A DNA stretch of 64,000 bases from Tropicibacter sp. Alg240-R139 (GTDB lineage Bacteria > Pseudomonadota > Alphaproteobacteria > Rhodobacterales > Rhodobacteraceae): the NCBI RefSeq assembly GCF_900537075.1, contig NZ_UNRA01000002.1:1031784-1095783 (forward strand), read 5' to 3'. Shown here one piece after another: positions 9,947-19,269 of this stretch. Position 1 is the first letter of the stretch. Each line of letters starts with the position of its first letter. The position numbers and the translations under genes were made by a program. Below the pieces are notes generated by a model. The model was not told the DNA's origin and ran no database searches. It saw nothing but the letters and a program-made list of their open reading frames with translations.

Positions 9947-10984
9947 TCATTGAGCTGAAGGAGGGGTCAAGCTGTCGGTGCCGGTAACCCGAAACGGGTT
10001 CATGTTGCGCCGATCCTCTTGCGGAGAGAGGCCGAAGCAGCGGCGATAGTTGCGGATCATTGTGGCCGAAGTTTCGTACCCCACCGCATGGGCGATCCGG
10101 CTGATGGGGTCGTTGGAGTAAAGCACCATCTGCCTTGCCGCCCGCATCCGCAGGTCACGATAATGCTTGCCGGGGCTTTCCCCCATCGTCGCTTTGAAGC
10201 TGCGTTCTAGGTGGCGGGCAGACACGCCCAACTGGTCCGCTATCTCACTCATCGGGAGGGGGTAGGCGAGGTTCTGACCAAAAAGCTCGACAGCCTTAGA
10301 TACGATGGGGGGCAACCCGTCTGCAGTGCTGTCGCAGGCAAAAGCAGGTGTTTTTTGCCGGACGCCTTCGCTGCGGATCATTGGGTGCTGGAACCAGCAG
10401 GCCACTTCGGTCATCAGGGTGGCGCCCAATGTGTCTTCGATGACATGCAGCATCAGGTCAAACACAGCGCCTGCACCAGAGGCGGTATAGCGGCGCTTGT
10501 CCATCTGGATCAGGCTGTCGTTGAGGTGCAAGTGGGGGAATGCCTCGTGAAAGGCGGCGCGATAACACCAGTGGGCGGAACAAGAATGCCCGTCCATCAA
10601 TCCAGATTGCGCCAAGGGAAAGATACCTCCGCTGACGGCACCGACGATGGCGCCGTGTCTTGCAATCTTTCGAAGGTGCCCGTTGGAGGTTTTGGGTGCG
10701 GTGAACTCTCCCGATGGGCTGGACATCAGAAATAGCATGTCCATGTCCGGCGCGTTGGTCAGCGCGCAGTTGGCCTGAAACGGAATTTCTGCGCTAGATT
10801 GCACGGCATCGCCGTCCTCGGACAGCAATACCCAGGAAAAGGTGGTTGTCCCGGTGATGTCATTGGCTGCGCGCAAGGGTTCAATGGCCGAGGTCAGGCA
10901 AGACATGGGAAAGCCGGGAAACAGCAGGAATCCGACTTTGATCCGGGACTCTTGGCGTGGCGGGGCGATGCCGGGCATGATCAA
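9947..10984 (-). CDS. GlxA-family transcriptional regulator (DJ-1/PfpI plus AraC domains)
   Basis: 345 residues in two domains. An N-terminal GATase-1/DJ-1-like sensor (FLLFPGFPMSCLTSAIEPLRAAN onward, residues about 15-190) includes AVSGGIFPLAQSGLMDG at the position of the usual AxCxGxxxLAxAGLLDG nucleophile motif; Ser/Gly replaces Cys, as is normal in regulators. The C-terminal AraC/XylS double helix-turn-helix includes LGVSARHLERSFKATMGESPGKHYRDLRM. Known relatives (GbdR, CdhR, ArgR of pseudomonads) control catabolism of betaines, carnitine and basic amino acids. It lies between the Rieske oxygenase and P450 genes and may control either. Confidence 0.88.
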   Translation of the reverse strand: MIMPGIAPPRQESRIKVGFLLFPGFPMSCLTSAIEPLRAANDITGTTTFSWVLLSEDGDAVQSSAEIPFQANCALTNAPDMDMLFLMSSPSGEFTAPKTSNGHLRKIARHGAIVGAVSGGIFPLAQSGLMDGHSCSAHWCYRAAFHEAFPHLHLNDSLIQMDKRRYTASGAGAVFDLMLHVIEDTLGATLMTEVACWFQHPMIRSEGVRQKTPAFACDSTADGLPPIVSKAVELFGQNLAYPLPMSEIADQLGVSARHLERSFKATMGESPGKHYRDLRMRAARQMVLYSNDPISRIAHAVGYETSATMIRNYRRCFGLSPQEDRRNMNPFRVTGTDSLTPPSAQ

Positions 10985-11085
10985 CTCTTTCGAACGGGGC
11001 TGTGCAACATTGATGGCGTTGCAACCAATTGCGAAAGGTTAATCAAATCCATCGCTCGGGAAAAGAGTTGAGATAGCGGCTCGTC

Positions 11086-12249
11086 CTATACGTCCCAGTA
11101 CACCGGCATCGTCAACGGCCCCCTGAATGCCCACCCGCCAAGGGGAACATCACCAGCCAGGCGCAGATTGTGCAGCCGCTCAAAGATCATCGGTAGAGCG
11201 ACCTCGGCAATCAGGCATCGCGCGGCCCAGGCACCCGCGCAAAAATGGGGGCCTGCTCCAAATGCGATCGAGGGCCCGTGATCTTGGGTCAGGTCGAACT
11301 CATCGGGTCGCGCGAACACACGCTCATCCCGGTTGCCCGAGCCGAACATGAAGAACACCCTGTCCCCGGGAGACAACAAGACCCCGTGCAGTTCATGCGG
11401 TTTAGCGATCTCGCGTGGGGACATGCCAATGGGGGACATCCAGCGGGCGTATTCTTCGAACACGTCCATCCAAGTGGCTTGCCCGTTTTGAACAAGGCCA
11501 AGCTGGTCAGGATGGGTCAGCAAGGCCCAAATTGCCCCGGCAATCACGTCGCGCGGTTCGTTCTGCCCGCCCGAAATTGCAAGTTTGATGTTGGCACTAA
11601 TCTGTTCGTCCGACAGCCCGGCCTGCATTTGCACCGACAAAAGCGACGTGTCAGGGTTGGCCGCCAACTCAGGCCTTCGTCCTGCGATGTGGCGATCAAT
11701 GGATGCAGTGCAATCATGGCATCGCGACTCGATCTCGGGGTCGGCGGCATAATTTGCACAGCCGTCAATCATGCCTTGACTGGTGCGATCCATTTCCTGC
11801 CAGCTCATGTTGGTCAGCCCGGTCATGACACGCAGCGCGTCCCCTGAAATCCGCTTGGCGATGTCCTGAACCATGTCTGCCAGGCCTTGCGGGTGCAGGT
11901 TGGTCAGCGTGGCCTCGGTCATCTCGATGAACTGCTCTTTCCAGATGTTCTTGACTGTCTTGGGCGAGACAGTCGGAAAGATCGCCTTGCGCTCGGCCAT
12001 ATGCGCATCGCCATCTTTACGCATCATGTTCTGGCCCATGAGCTGGGTCATCAGACCGTCCGGCTGGGTCGAGGAGAAGACATCGATCTTTTTCTCATTC
12101 ACAAAGATGTCCTCGCGCCGCGTGATTAGGACGGCCCCCAACTGCGGGACAAAGGCAATGGGGGCGTGTTTGCGTAGGTGTTTCAGATCTGGATAGGGGT
12201 CTTTCCAGAACGCGGCTGGATCAATCTCATAAACTGGGGCATTGGACAT
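11086..12249 (-). CDS. Cytochrome P450 (CYP), soluble bacterial type
   Basis: Complete 387-residue P450. The haem-binding loop FGAGPHFCAG places the thiolate Cys near residue 337. The I-helix appears as SGGQNEPRDVIAG (oxygen-activating region), and the K-helix ExxR motif is E-Y-A-R in FEEYARWMSPIG. No membrane anchor is present, so it should be cytoplasmic and use a ferredoxin; none is encoded nearby. It is divergent from the MarR gene at 12346 with only about 96 bases between starts, suggesting MarR control. The substrate cannot be told from sequence. Compare the broken P450 at 40219, which shares the CYP fold but lacks its middle. Confidence 0.9.
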   Translation of the reverse strand: MSNAPVYEIDPAAFWKDPYPDLKHLRKHAPIAFVPQLGAVLITRREDIFVNEKKIDVFSSTQPDGLMTQLMGQNMMRKDGDAHMAERKAIFPTVSPKTVKNIWKEQFIEMTEATLTNLHPQGLADMVQDIAKRISGDALRVMTGLTNMSWQEMDRTSQGMIDGCANYAADPEIESRCHDCTASIDRHIAGRRPELAANPDTSLLSVQMQAGLSDEQISANIKLAISGGQNEPRDVIAGAIWALLTHPDQLGLVQNGQATWMDVFEEYARWMSPIGMSPREIAKPHELHGVLLSPGDRVFFMFGSGNRDERVFARPDEFDLTQDHGPSIAFGAGPHFCAGAWAARCLIAEVALPMIFERLHNLRLAGDVPLGGWAFRGPLTMPVYWDV

Positions 12250-12345
12250 TTGGCTGACCTCCCACGCGGTATGTTGTCATGTCAACACGCCAACTGTTGT
12301 TGAGTCAATCCGATTTCGCTAGGGTCGCCACAAAGCGAGGTTTTG

Positions 12346-12855
12346 ATGACGGAAATTGACGATCTGCCGGACGAGATGTTCCTGACCGATTTGGAGCAGG
12401 ATGGTCGACAGACCCTGAGCTTTTCGCGCTCTCCCACGGTATTGCTAAACTTTGCCGCCAACCGGTTCACTCGCAATGCGTCTCGCCATTACCAGAACGC
12501 CTTTGGCATTGGGGCAATGGACTGGCGCATGTTGGTCAGCCTGACCCGCAACCCCGGCAGCAGTGTGTCACATGCCAGTGCCACTATTGGCATAGACAAA
12601 GGCGCTGTCAGTCGCAGTCTGGCACGGCTGGAAAAAGACGGTCTGGCCAAAGCGCAATGCAACAGCCCGGACGAACGCCGCAAAGAATGGTTTCTGACCG
12701 ACAAGGGGCAAGAGCTGCATGACAACGTTCTTGTGGCCGCCTTGGAGCGGCAAAAACACTTATTGCGTGGGTTTTCGCGTCAGGACGTTTCCGAGTTGAA
12801 CCGGCTTTTGAGCAAGTTGTTGGTCAATCTCGACGGAAGCGAGGCGGAAAACTGA
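12346..12855 (+). CDS. MarR-family transcriptional regulator
   Basis: 169 residues. A winged helix at about residues 60-125 includes SHASATIGIDKGAVSRSLARLEKDGL and a beta-wing with SPDERRKEWFLTDKG, the classic MarR pattern. I begin at the ATG at 12346; the upstream TTG at 12343 would add one residue. It is divergent from the P450 gene, so the 96-base space between them probably holds its operator. RidA and the aldehyde dehydrogenase operon lie downstream. Ligand unknown. Confidence 0.85.
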   Translation: MTEIDDLPDEMFLTDLEQDGRQTLSFSRSPTVLLNFAANRFTRNASRHYQNAFGIGAMDWRMLVSLTRNPGSSVSHASATIGIDKGAVSRSLARLEKDGLAKAQCNSPDERRKEWFLTDKGQELHDNVLVAALERQKHLLRGFSRQDVSELNRLLSKLLVNLDGSEAEN

Positions 12856-12944
12856 CCCGCTGCCCAACAATGAGGGTTGCTTCTTTGATCGCAAGTTGAT
12901 GAGTAAACACAGCAACATTCCTGTGGTCAGAATTGGAGACACCC

Positions 12945-13286
12945 GTGATCGAACGCATGCACACCACCGAACGCGCCAGCAAGATCGTTAAGTACAACGG
13001 GGTGGTCTACCTCAGCGGTCAGGTCGCTGAGGGCGATACCATCACCGAGCAGACCCGCGATTGCCTGGCCAAGGTGGACGGTCTGCTGGCTGAGGCTGGA
13101 ACCGACAAAGAGCACCTGCTGCAAACTACGATCTGGCTGGCGGATATGGCAGATTTTGCCGAAATGAACCTGGTTTGGAATGACTGGGTGCCGACAGGCT
13201 TTGCACCTGCGCGTGCTTGCGGTGAGGCCAAGTTGGCCCGCGATATTCTTAAGGTCGAAATCCTAGTGATCGCTGCAATGCCCTGA
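12945..13286 (+). CDS. RidA/YjgF-family enamine/imine deaminase
   Basis: 113 residues from a GTG at 12945, with GGAG six bases ahead; a TTG at 12933 is in frame but lacks a spaced ribosome-binding site. The family signature near the C-terminus, FAPARACGEAKLA, includes the conserved Arg that binds the substrate carboxylate in RidA, so activity is plausible. GVVYLSGQVAEG and TDKEHLLQTTIWLADM are also typical. RidA proteins hydrolyse reactive enamines or imines made by PLP enzymes and amine oxidases. A PLP aminotransferase operon begins on the opposite strand, converging at 13297. Confidence 0.85.
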   Translation: MIERMHTTERASKIVKYNGVVYLSGQVAEGDTITEQTRDCLAKVDGLLAEAGTDKEHLLQTTIWLADMADFAEMNLVWNDWVPTGFAPARACGEAKLARDILKVEILVIAAMP

Positions 13287-13296
13287 ACCAAAGGGC

Positions 13297-14787
13297 TCAG
13301 AGCTGTATCCATATTGCTTTGAGGTTTTCGTATTTCTCAATCGCATGGAGAGACCGGTCTACGCCGTTGCCCGATTGTTTGACCCCGCCCAAGGGCGAGG
13401 TCACATCCGCGCCGCTGAAACAGTTCACCTGAACGGTGCCTGACTTGATGCGGCGCGACATGCGATGTGCGCAGGATATGTCCCGCGACCAGACCACCGA
13501 AGACAGGCCGTAGACGGTTTCGTTTGCAATCGCCACGGCCTCGTCTTCTGTGTTGAAACTGCGAGCTGCCAGCACCGGGCCGAACACCTCGTTTTGGGCA
13601 ATGTCCATGGCAGAAGTCACGCCAGTTAGAATAGTTGGCTCATGATAGAACCCACCGCTATCAGCGTGCAGTTGGTGACCGCCAGTCCAAAGCGCGGCCC
13701 CTTCATCCAACGCGCGTGACACAGCAGTTTTCGTTTTTCCGAGTTGCGCGGCATTGGCCAATGCGCCGGTGGAATGGGTCAAATCCAGTGGATTGCCGAT
13801 CTTAAGCGCCATCGCATGTTCCCGTACCCTCGCCAGGAAGTCATCGTGGATGTCGCGGTGCACGATCAAGCGCGACGCGGCAACGCAGACCTGCCCGTTG
13901 TTGCGAAAGATCGAAGCCGCCGTTTCTGCCGCGGCGCGGTCTAGGTCGGGCGCATCGGGAAAGATGATGTTGGGGGATTTGCCGCCAAGTTCCAGATAGA
14001 CCCGCTTCAGGTTGGATTGGGCCGAATACTCCATCAGCCGCCGACCCACGCTGCCTGACCCGGTAAAGGCCATGACATCGACGTCCATGTGCAGGCCCAT
14101 AGCAGCACCTACGTCGATGCCGCGTCCAGTGACCGCGTTCAGTACACCGGTGGGTAGGCCCGCTTCGGCGGCCAGTTGAACGACGCGCAGGGTGGACAGG
14201 CTTGCCTCTTCGGACGGTTTGATTACCACCGAATTGCCCGCTGCCAGAGCAGGGGCCAGTTTCCAGGCACCGATCATCAGCGGGAAGTTCCACGGTGTAA
14301 TAACGCTTACAACACCTACCGGTTCGCGGTCGATGAGCGACAGTACGTCGTTGCGGGTCGGCGTGATCTCTCCGTTCCGCTTGTCGATTGCCTCGGCATA
14401 GAAACGGATCGTCTGCGCCGCAGACAACGGCTCGCCCTTGAGTGCTGAGCGGATGTCGGTGCCATTGTCGCGCGCCCCCAGAACGGCTAGTTCCAGTGCC
14501 GCGCCCTCGATCAGATCGGCCCATCTTTGCAGGATGCGTTTACGCTCGACAGGCGCCATTTCGGACCAATCCCCGGCCTCGAATGTGCGCCGGGCGGCGG
14601 TTATGGCACGGTCTACCTCGGCCGTCCCGGACGCAGCCAGATCAGTCAGCTTTGTGCCGTCGATCGGAGAGATCACGGGCATCACTGCGCCGTCGCTTGC
14701 GGCGAGGGATTGGCCGTCGATGAAGTTCAGCCCCGGTGCGACGGGTTGGGCACGCAGAGCGTCAATACGAGATTGGTCCAGAGTCAT
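13297..14787 (-). CDS. NAD(P)-dependent aldehyde dehydrogenase
   Basis: 496-residue ALDH superfamily enzyme. Visible are VITPWNFPLMIGAWKLAPAL (cofactor site), FTGSGSVGRRLM, the catalytic Glu in LELGGKSPNII and the nucleophilic Cys in NNGQVCVAASRLIV. The C-terminal SPLGGVKQSGNGVDRS anchors the fold. It resembles the betaine-aldehyde/gamma-glutamyl-aminobutyraldehyde group. It is last in a minus-strand run of aminotransferase, TPP enzyme, P-loop protein and ALDH. Inference: it oxidises the aldehyde made by transamination and decarboxylation of an amino acid. Confidence 0.85.
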   Translation of the reverse strand: MTLDQSRIDALRAQPVAPGLNFIDGQSLAASDGAVMPVISPIDGTKLTDLAASGTAEVDRAITAARRTFEAGDWSEMAPVERKRILQRWADLIEGAALELAVLGARDNGTDIRSALKGEPLSAAQTIRFYAEAIDKRNGEITPTRNDVLSLIDREPVGVVSVITPWNFPLMIGAWKLAPALAAGNSVVIKPSEEASLSTLRVVQLAAEAGLPTGVLNAVTGRGIDVGAAMGLHMDVDVMAFTGSGSVGRRLMEYSAQSNLKRVYLELGGKSPNIIFPDAPDLDRAAAETAASIFRNNGQVCVAASRLIVHRDIHDDFLARVREHAMALKIGNPLDLTHSTGALANAAQLGKTKTAVSRALDEGAALWTGGHQLHADSGGFYHEPTILTGVTSAMDIAQNEVFGPVLAARSFNTEDEAVAIANETVYGLSSVVWSRDISCAHRMSRRIKSGTVQVNCFSGADVTSPLGGVKQSGNGVDRSLHAIEKYENLKAIWIQL

Positions 14788-14823
14788 GTCTTGTCCTTTG
14801 TCGGGATCAGGGCCTGCGGCACG

Positions 14824-15690
14824 TCAGTAGTCATACCAGCGGTCAACCACGGGGCCGACGCTATCGCCCGGAAACTGTTCCCCCAGTTGGGCATAGCTTG
14901 CAGTGATTTCGTCTGCGCTTGCCGTCAGCTCTTGCACAGGAACCAGACGTTCATAGGCAGAGCCTTTGGTTTCAAACGTCCGGTCGATGTCCAGGATTTG
15001 CAAGTTGCGGTGTCGCATCAGGCGGTCATAGACATGGCGATAGATCTCGGCGTCATAGACATGGGCCGTTGTTGGGTCGCTTTGTGTGCCGGTCCACAGG
15101 TCATGCACCCGGCGAATGTCCAGCCAATCGTTCTGAACGATTTCGGGCGGGGCGTCTTTGGTTTCCTGATCGTTGCGCGGATTGGCGAATGTATCGGCCC
15201 GAAACCCTTCGATGGCGCGGCGGATTTCGGCGCGTGGGATCGGGACAAAGAACACGGCTTGGTCCGAGCCTAGCAGAGCCTCCGCATCATCCTTGGATTG
15301 ATGCAGCAGCTCTGTAAACCGCCCGCCGACGACGGGAAGTTCGGCCACCAACAGGTCGCTCTGATCACTGTGCTGCTCATGCCATTTCAACACACCCTGA
15401 CGCACCCACAATCCCACCGCCTTGCGAATGCCCGGGTGGGTCAGGTTGTCGACCTCGGGGAATTTGTCCAGCCACTGGGGCGTTTCAAAGGGGCGGCGCG
15501 CGGCGTCCCATTGCATCGTATGCACCCGACGCCCGGTCTGATCTGCCAGCAAGATGATCTGTTGCAGCATCAGACTTTTGCCCGTGCCAGGCAGGCCCGC
15601 GACAAAGATTATGCGGCAGGTCGATACCGCATGTTCCAGGTGCGCCCGAATGGGGCTGTCGTGTGGGATGATGATCTGATCGTCGCTCAT
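14824..15690 (-). CDS. Uncharacterised P-loop NTPase/kinase-like protein
   Basis: 288 residues. A clean Walker A motif, FVAGLPGTGKSLMLQQII, lies at about residues 29-46, followed by a possible Walker B-like DLLVAELPVV near 110. The remainder has no domain I can name: Trp- and Asp-rich, charged, no signal peptide or membrane span. It is the third gene in the operon, nine bases after the TPP enzyme stop and 36 bases before the ALDH, so it is probably co-expressed with them. The fold suggests a small-molecule kinase or regulatory ATPase. Not recognised further. Confidence 0.6.
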   Translation of the reverse strand: MSDDQIIIPHDSPIRAHLEHAVSTCRIIFVAGLPGTGKSLMLQQIILLADQTGRRVHTMQWDAARRPFETPQWLDKFPEVDNLTHPGIRKAVGLWVRQGVLKWHEQHSDQSDLLVAELPVVGGRFTELLHQSKDDAEALLGSDQAVFFVPIPRAEIRRAIEGFRADTFANPRNDQETKDAPPEIVQNDWLDIRRVHDLWTGTQSDPTTAHVYDAEIYRHVYDRLMRHRNLQILDIDRTFETKGSAYERLVPVQELTASADEITASYAQLGEQFPGDSVGPVVDRWYDY

Positions 15691-15699
15691 GTGGCCCCC

Positions 15700-17310
15700 T
15701 TAACGGAATTGATCAACGCTTGGCATCTCGGTGAACGGCACCTCGATCACAGTTGGCACGTCCGTGGTGTGCTTGCCTTGCTGGATGGCGGCGCGCACCT
15801 CTTCGGGCGTGGTTGCACGCAGGGCTTGCGCGCCAAAGCTATCGACCATGCGCAGAAAATCGGGGTTGTGCAGATCGGTCGCGATCACCCGGCCGCCATA
15901 GTTGTTCTTTTGCATCTGTTGCACGTTGCCATACTTGTTGTTGTTAAACAGCAAGACAATCAGCGGGATCTTGTGTTGTACGGCAGTAGCAAGTTCCTGC
16001 ACCCCGAACATGAACCCGCCATCCCCGCAAACCGAGATGACCGGCACATCCGGGCGGGCCACCTTGACGCCAAGCGCAGTGGGGAAGCCGTAGCCCAACG
16101 TGCCCTGATACCCGGTCGAGATATAGGTGCGGGGGTTGTAAACCGGATAGGTGATGCGGCTGGCAAAGCCCACTTGAGTCAGCTCGTCGACAAAGATTCC
16201 GTCCTCTCCCAACTCTTCTCGGATGACCTTGAGGTAGCTGAGCTGCGGTTCCAATACGGACGAGCGTTCAGCCCATTTGGCCTTGGCCTCAAGCAACTCG
16301 TCCTTGCGAGAATTACGGATGTGGTTGTGTCTCTCCAACCGGTTCATCAGATCCGGTAGTGCACGTTCAGCGCGGGCCGTGATGGCGCAAGCAGGGGTAA
16401 AGAACTTTTCATGTGTGTCCGGGTCAACGTCGATGCGGATGATCTGTGGTTGATGGGACTTGATCCACTTGCGGGCAGGGACGCGCATGTTGGTGCCAAT
16501 CGCCAAAACTACGTCAGCTTTGGCCCACAAATCCTTAGCTGCGGGCTGATGCAATGACAGGTAACTGCGCGCATCGACCACGCCCATGCCGGTACGATAC
16601 CCCACCACAGGCGCCTGTAGAGATTCTGCCAGCCGACGGACCAACGAGCTGGAGGAATGCGCCCCGCTGCCTACAAAGATCATTGGCGTCCTGGCTTGCC
16701 CCAGCAATTTGGCGGCAGCTTCGACAGCGTCCTCATCAAGCTCAGGTTCCTCGCCCTGGACAACACCGGACAGCAGATCGACCTGCGCTTCGGACGCCAG
16801 CACATCCATCGGAATTTCCAGTCCGACGGGGCGTGGGCGACCCGACAGCATTTGACGAAACCCCTCGTGGATAAGTCCGGGCACCTCGGTCGGTGCATTG
16901 GCCCGGTCTGCCCATTTGGTCAGGCCCCCAATCACACCCAACTGATCATTGATCTCGTGCAGCTCGCCCCACTCCTTGCCAATGGCGCGCGAATTGATCT
17001 GGCCTGTCAGGCAGAACAGCCGGGCGTTTAGAGCGTAAGCCGTCGACATGGCCGCAGTTGCATTCAGCAGCCCTGGACCGGGGACCACGTTGAACACAGC
17101 CGGTTCATCCTTGGCCAGCGCATAACCAAGCCCCATGTAGGCCGCGCCCTGCTCGTGGCGGGTGTGGATGATGCGGAACTTCTCGCGGTGATCATAGAAG
17201 GCGTTGTAGAGCCAGTCGTTTTGAACGCCCGGAAGCCCGAACACGGTGTTGATTCCGTGGTTGTGGAGTGAGAGGACAGCCGCCTCGCCGCCGGTCATTG
17301 TCTGGGTCAT
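15700..17310 (-). CDS. Thiamine-diphosphate-dependent enzyme (acetolactate synthase/2-oxoacid decarboxylase type)
   Basis: 536 residues with the three-domain layout of the family. The catalytic Glu sits in HTRHEQGAAYMGLGYA near residue 50. A central Rossmann-like domain runs from about 190 to 330. The C-terminal TPP motif is CGDGGFMFGVQELATAV ... LLFNNNKYGN. The family includes acetolactate synthases, benzoylformate and indolepyruvate decarboxylases and oxalyl-CoA decarboxylase. Its start overlaps the aminotransferase stop (ATGA), so translation is coupled. With transaminase upstream and ALDH downstream, decarboxylation of a 2-oxoacid to an aldehyde is the simplest reading, but carboligation is possible. 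Confidence 0.82.
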   Translation of the reverse strand: MTQTMTGGEAAVLSLHNHGINTVFGLPGVQNDWLYNAFYDHREKFRIIHTRHEQGAAYMGLGYALAKDEPAVFNVVPGPGLLNATAAMSTAYALNARLFCLTGQINSRAIGKEWGELHEINDQLGVIGGLTKWADRANAPTEVPGLIHEGFRQMLSGRPRPVGLEIPMDVLASEAQVDLLSGVVQGEEPELDEDAVEAAAKLLGQARTPMIFVGSGAHSSSSLVRRLAESLQAPVVGYRTGMGVVDARSYLSLHQPAAKDLWAKADVVLAIGTNMRVPARKWIKSHQPQIIRIDVDPDTHEKFFTPACAITARAERALPDLMNRLERHNHIRNSRKDELLEAKAKWAERSSVLEPQLSYLKVIREELGEDGIFVDELTQVGFASRITYPVYNPRTYISTGYQGTLGYGFPTALGVKVARPDVPVISVCGDGGFMFGVQELATAVQHKIPLIVLLFNNNKYGNVQQMQKNNYGGRVIATDLHNPDFLRMVDSFGAQALRATTPEEVRAAIQQGKHTTDVPTVIEVPFTEMPSVDQFR

Positions 17311-18416
17311 GAGTTTACCTTGTCTTGAAGCGACGCCAGAGCGTCCAGGAGACGGGTGTTGTCATCCGGCAAACCAACAGTGGCGCGGATATGGTTGGGT
17401 AGGTCAAAGGCGGGTCGAACCATGACGCCATGGCTTACCAGTTCGTTGGTCAACGTCTTGGCGTCCTTGCCATCGGGACAGCGGAACATAACGAAATTGG
17501 CTTGGCTTTTGCTGATCTCGAACCCCAAGCTTTTGAGAGCTTTGGACAGGCGCGCGCGCTCTGTCGTGTTGTTCGTCACAGTTCGAACCAGATGCGCGGC
17601 ATCGTCCAAGGCCGCGATGGCCGCAGTCATACCCATAGTGTTCAGGTGAAAACTGCGTTTGTGTTTGCGGATCTTTGCCGCGATCTGTTCCGGCGCAATC
17701 CCATATCCGACCCGCATCCCAGCCAAGCCGTACGCTTTGGAAAAGCTGTGCACGATGACGATGTTGCGGTTGTTGCGAACATGGTGCAGCACATCAGGCA
17801 GATCGAACTCGGTTGCGAACTGGAAATAGACCTCGTCATAAATCAGGGTCACGTGATCTGGCAGTCCGTCCAAAATGGCATTCAAGACTTCGGCGCCAAA
17901 GTAGGTGCCTGTGGGGTTGTTCGGGTTGCATAGATAGACAAGCCGCGTGTCCGAGGTCACCGCGCTCAAGATGCCGTCGACATCCACGTCAAAACCCGCC
18001 CCGATCAGATCGACTTTGTCCACCAACACGCCTTTTTTCATGAGCGAGCTGGTGTAGGCCCCAAAACACGGGGGGCAAATGATGGCGCGTTGGCCGGGTT
18101 CCGTGACTGCGTCTTCGATCAGGGACAGGACCTCGACCCCACTGTTGGCCGAAAAGAAATGTTCGGGCTGCATGCCTTGGCCGTGAAATTCCGCCAACTT
18201 CTGGCAAAGGGCTGCGTCGGTACGTTCAGGGTAGATATTGGCATTCTCCAACGCGTCCCGCGCTGCTGCGACGGCTGCCGGGGATGGGCCAAAGGGGTTT
18301 TCGTTCGAGCTGAGCTTGGTGATCGGCTGGTTGGCTGCTCGGCTTTGGACCTCGGCTATGGACAAGCCAGCCTGGTATCCACCGGTGTCTGAATGGGTCA
18401 TGTCTGTGGCATCCAT
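17307..18416 (-). CDS. PLP-dependent aminotransferase, histidinol-phosphate aminotransferase-like (class I/II)
   Basis: 369 residues of fold type I. KLSSNENPFGPSPAAV near the N-terminus is the HisC-like substrate and cofactor segment. YLCNPNNPTGTYF and the Asp in LIYDEVYFQF contact PLP. The Schiff-base Lys is in HSFSKAYGLAGMRVGY. HisC-like enzymes outside his operons often act on aromatic amino acids. It is the first gene of the operon with the TPP enzyme and is divergent from the LuxR gene at 18523, about 106 bases away, which may be its regulator. A start at 18401 (MTHSD) is also possible. Confidence 0.82.
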   Translation of the reverse strand: MDATDMTHSDTGGYQAGLSIAEVQSRAANQPITKLSSNENPFGPSPAAVAAARDALENANIYPERTDAALCQKLAEFHGQGMQPEHFFSANSGVEVLSLIEDAVTEPGQRAIICPPCFGAYTSSLMKKGVLVDKVDLIGAGFDVDVDGILSAVTSDTRLVYLCNPNNPTGTYFGAEVLNAILDGLPDHVTLIYDEVYFQFATEFDLPDVLHHVRNNRNIVIVHSFSKAYGLAGMRVGYGIAPEQIAAKIRKHKRSFHLNTMGMTAAIAALDDAAHLVRTVTNNTTERARLSKALKSLGFEISKSQANFVMFRCPDGKDAKTLTNELVSHGVMVRPAFDLPNHIRATVGLPDDNTRLLDALASLQDKVNS

Positions 18417-18522
18417 TATTGCGGTTGCTTTGCAGTCTATTTACCTCAGAGTGGCGGCGAGTGTCTGTCCTTATTCAGGGGGGACACGAGCGCCGTTGCG
18501 TTTGCATTCCTGACTGCGCATT

Positions 18523-19269
18523 GTGCCTGCCATGTCCTTGGAAGATTTTTTTAGCGGCCCCGGCGCGCCTGATTTTCTGCACATCTTTTCGACGTGCCTG
18601 CAATCGATTGGCACGCCGGGTTTTAATGCGCAGTTTCTGGACTTGATCGAAAAAGTCATCAAGGCCGATCAATGCATGGTTTTTTCCTACAAGACCCCAA
18701 GGCCGCAATGCTATCTGACCTACAATGAACGCCACGCAAAAGGCGTGCAAAACATGGTACAAACCTATCTGCGCGGCGGGTTCAAAGAGGATCCCTCGCA
18801 CGATGTGATTGAACAGGTGCGCGAGACTGGCAAAACGCGGATCACAACCATGCTCGAATCCGACGGGGAAGAGCCCTTTGCGGTTGCTGGTATCGGCGAT
18901 CGCCTTACAATTGTTGCCTGCCGCGATGATGACGTCATTGCCATGAACTTTTTCCGCTTCAAGGAAAATGGTCGCTTTTCGGTTAGTGAAAACCGGCTGA
19001 GGTTCGATTTTTGGAACGCGATTGCTCAGATCGTCTTGCTTCATTTTTCGGAACGAAACGGAGCCAAGGTGCGCAGTCCTTTGAACTCGTTGTCGGCGCG
19101 AGAAAAGGAAATCTGCGAAGGGATGCTAAGGGGCCTGACCGCGGACGCTATCGCGTGGGACTTGGACGTGGCGCCAAGCACGGTGCTGACCTACCGAAAA
19201 CGGGCTTATGAAAAGCTGGGGATCAATTCCAAATCGGCGTTGTTCATGCTGTGTAATGCTGGGGCCTGA
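18523..19269 (+). CDS. LuxR-family transcriptional regulator
   Basis: 248 residues (245 if the ATG at 18532 is used). A C-terminal LuxR/FixJ helix-turn-helix at about 185-245 reads LSAREKEICEGMLRGLTADAIAWDLDVAPSTV (split here by normal variation) and ends in YRKRAYEKLGINSKS. The N-terminal 170 residues form a sensor of unknown ligand, without the conserved Trp/Tyr/Asp pattern of acyl-homoserine-lactone receptors that I could confirm. It is divergent from the aminotransferase operon and its stop abuts the TetR gene end. It probably regulates the neighbouring operon. Confidence 0.8.
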   Translation: MPAMSLEDFFSGPGAPDFLHIFSTCLQSIGTPGFNAQFLDLIEKVIKADQCMVFSYKTPRPQCYLTYNERHAKGVQNMVQTYLRGGFKEDPSHDVIEQVRETGKTRITTMLESDGEEPFAVAGIGDRLTIVACRDDDVIAMNFFRFKENGRFSVSENRLRFDFWNAIAQIVLLHFSERNGAKVRSPLNSLSAREKEICEGMLRGLTADAIAWDLDVAPSTVLTYRKRAYEKLGINSKSALFMLCNAGA

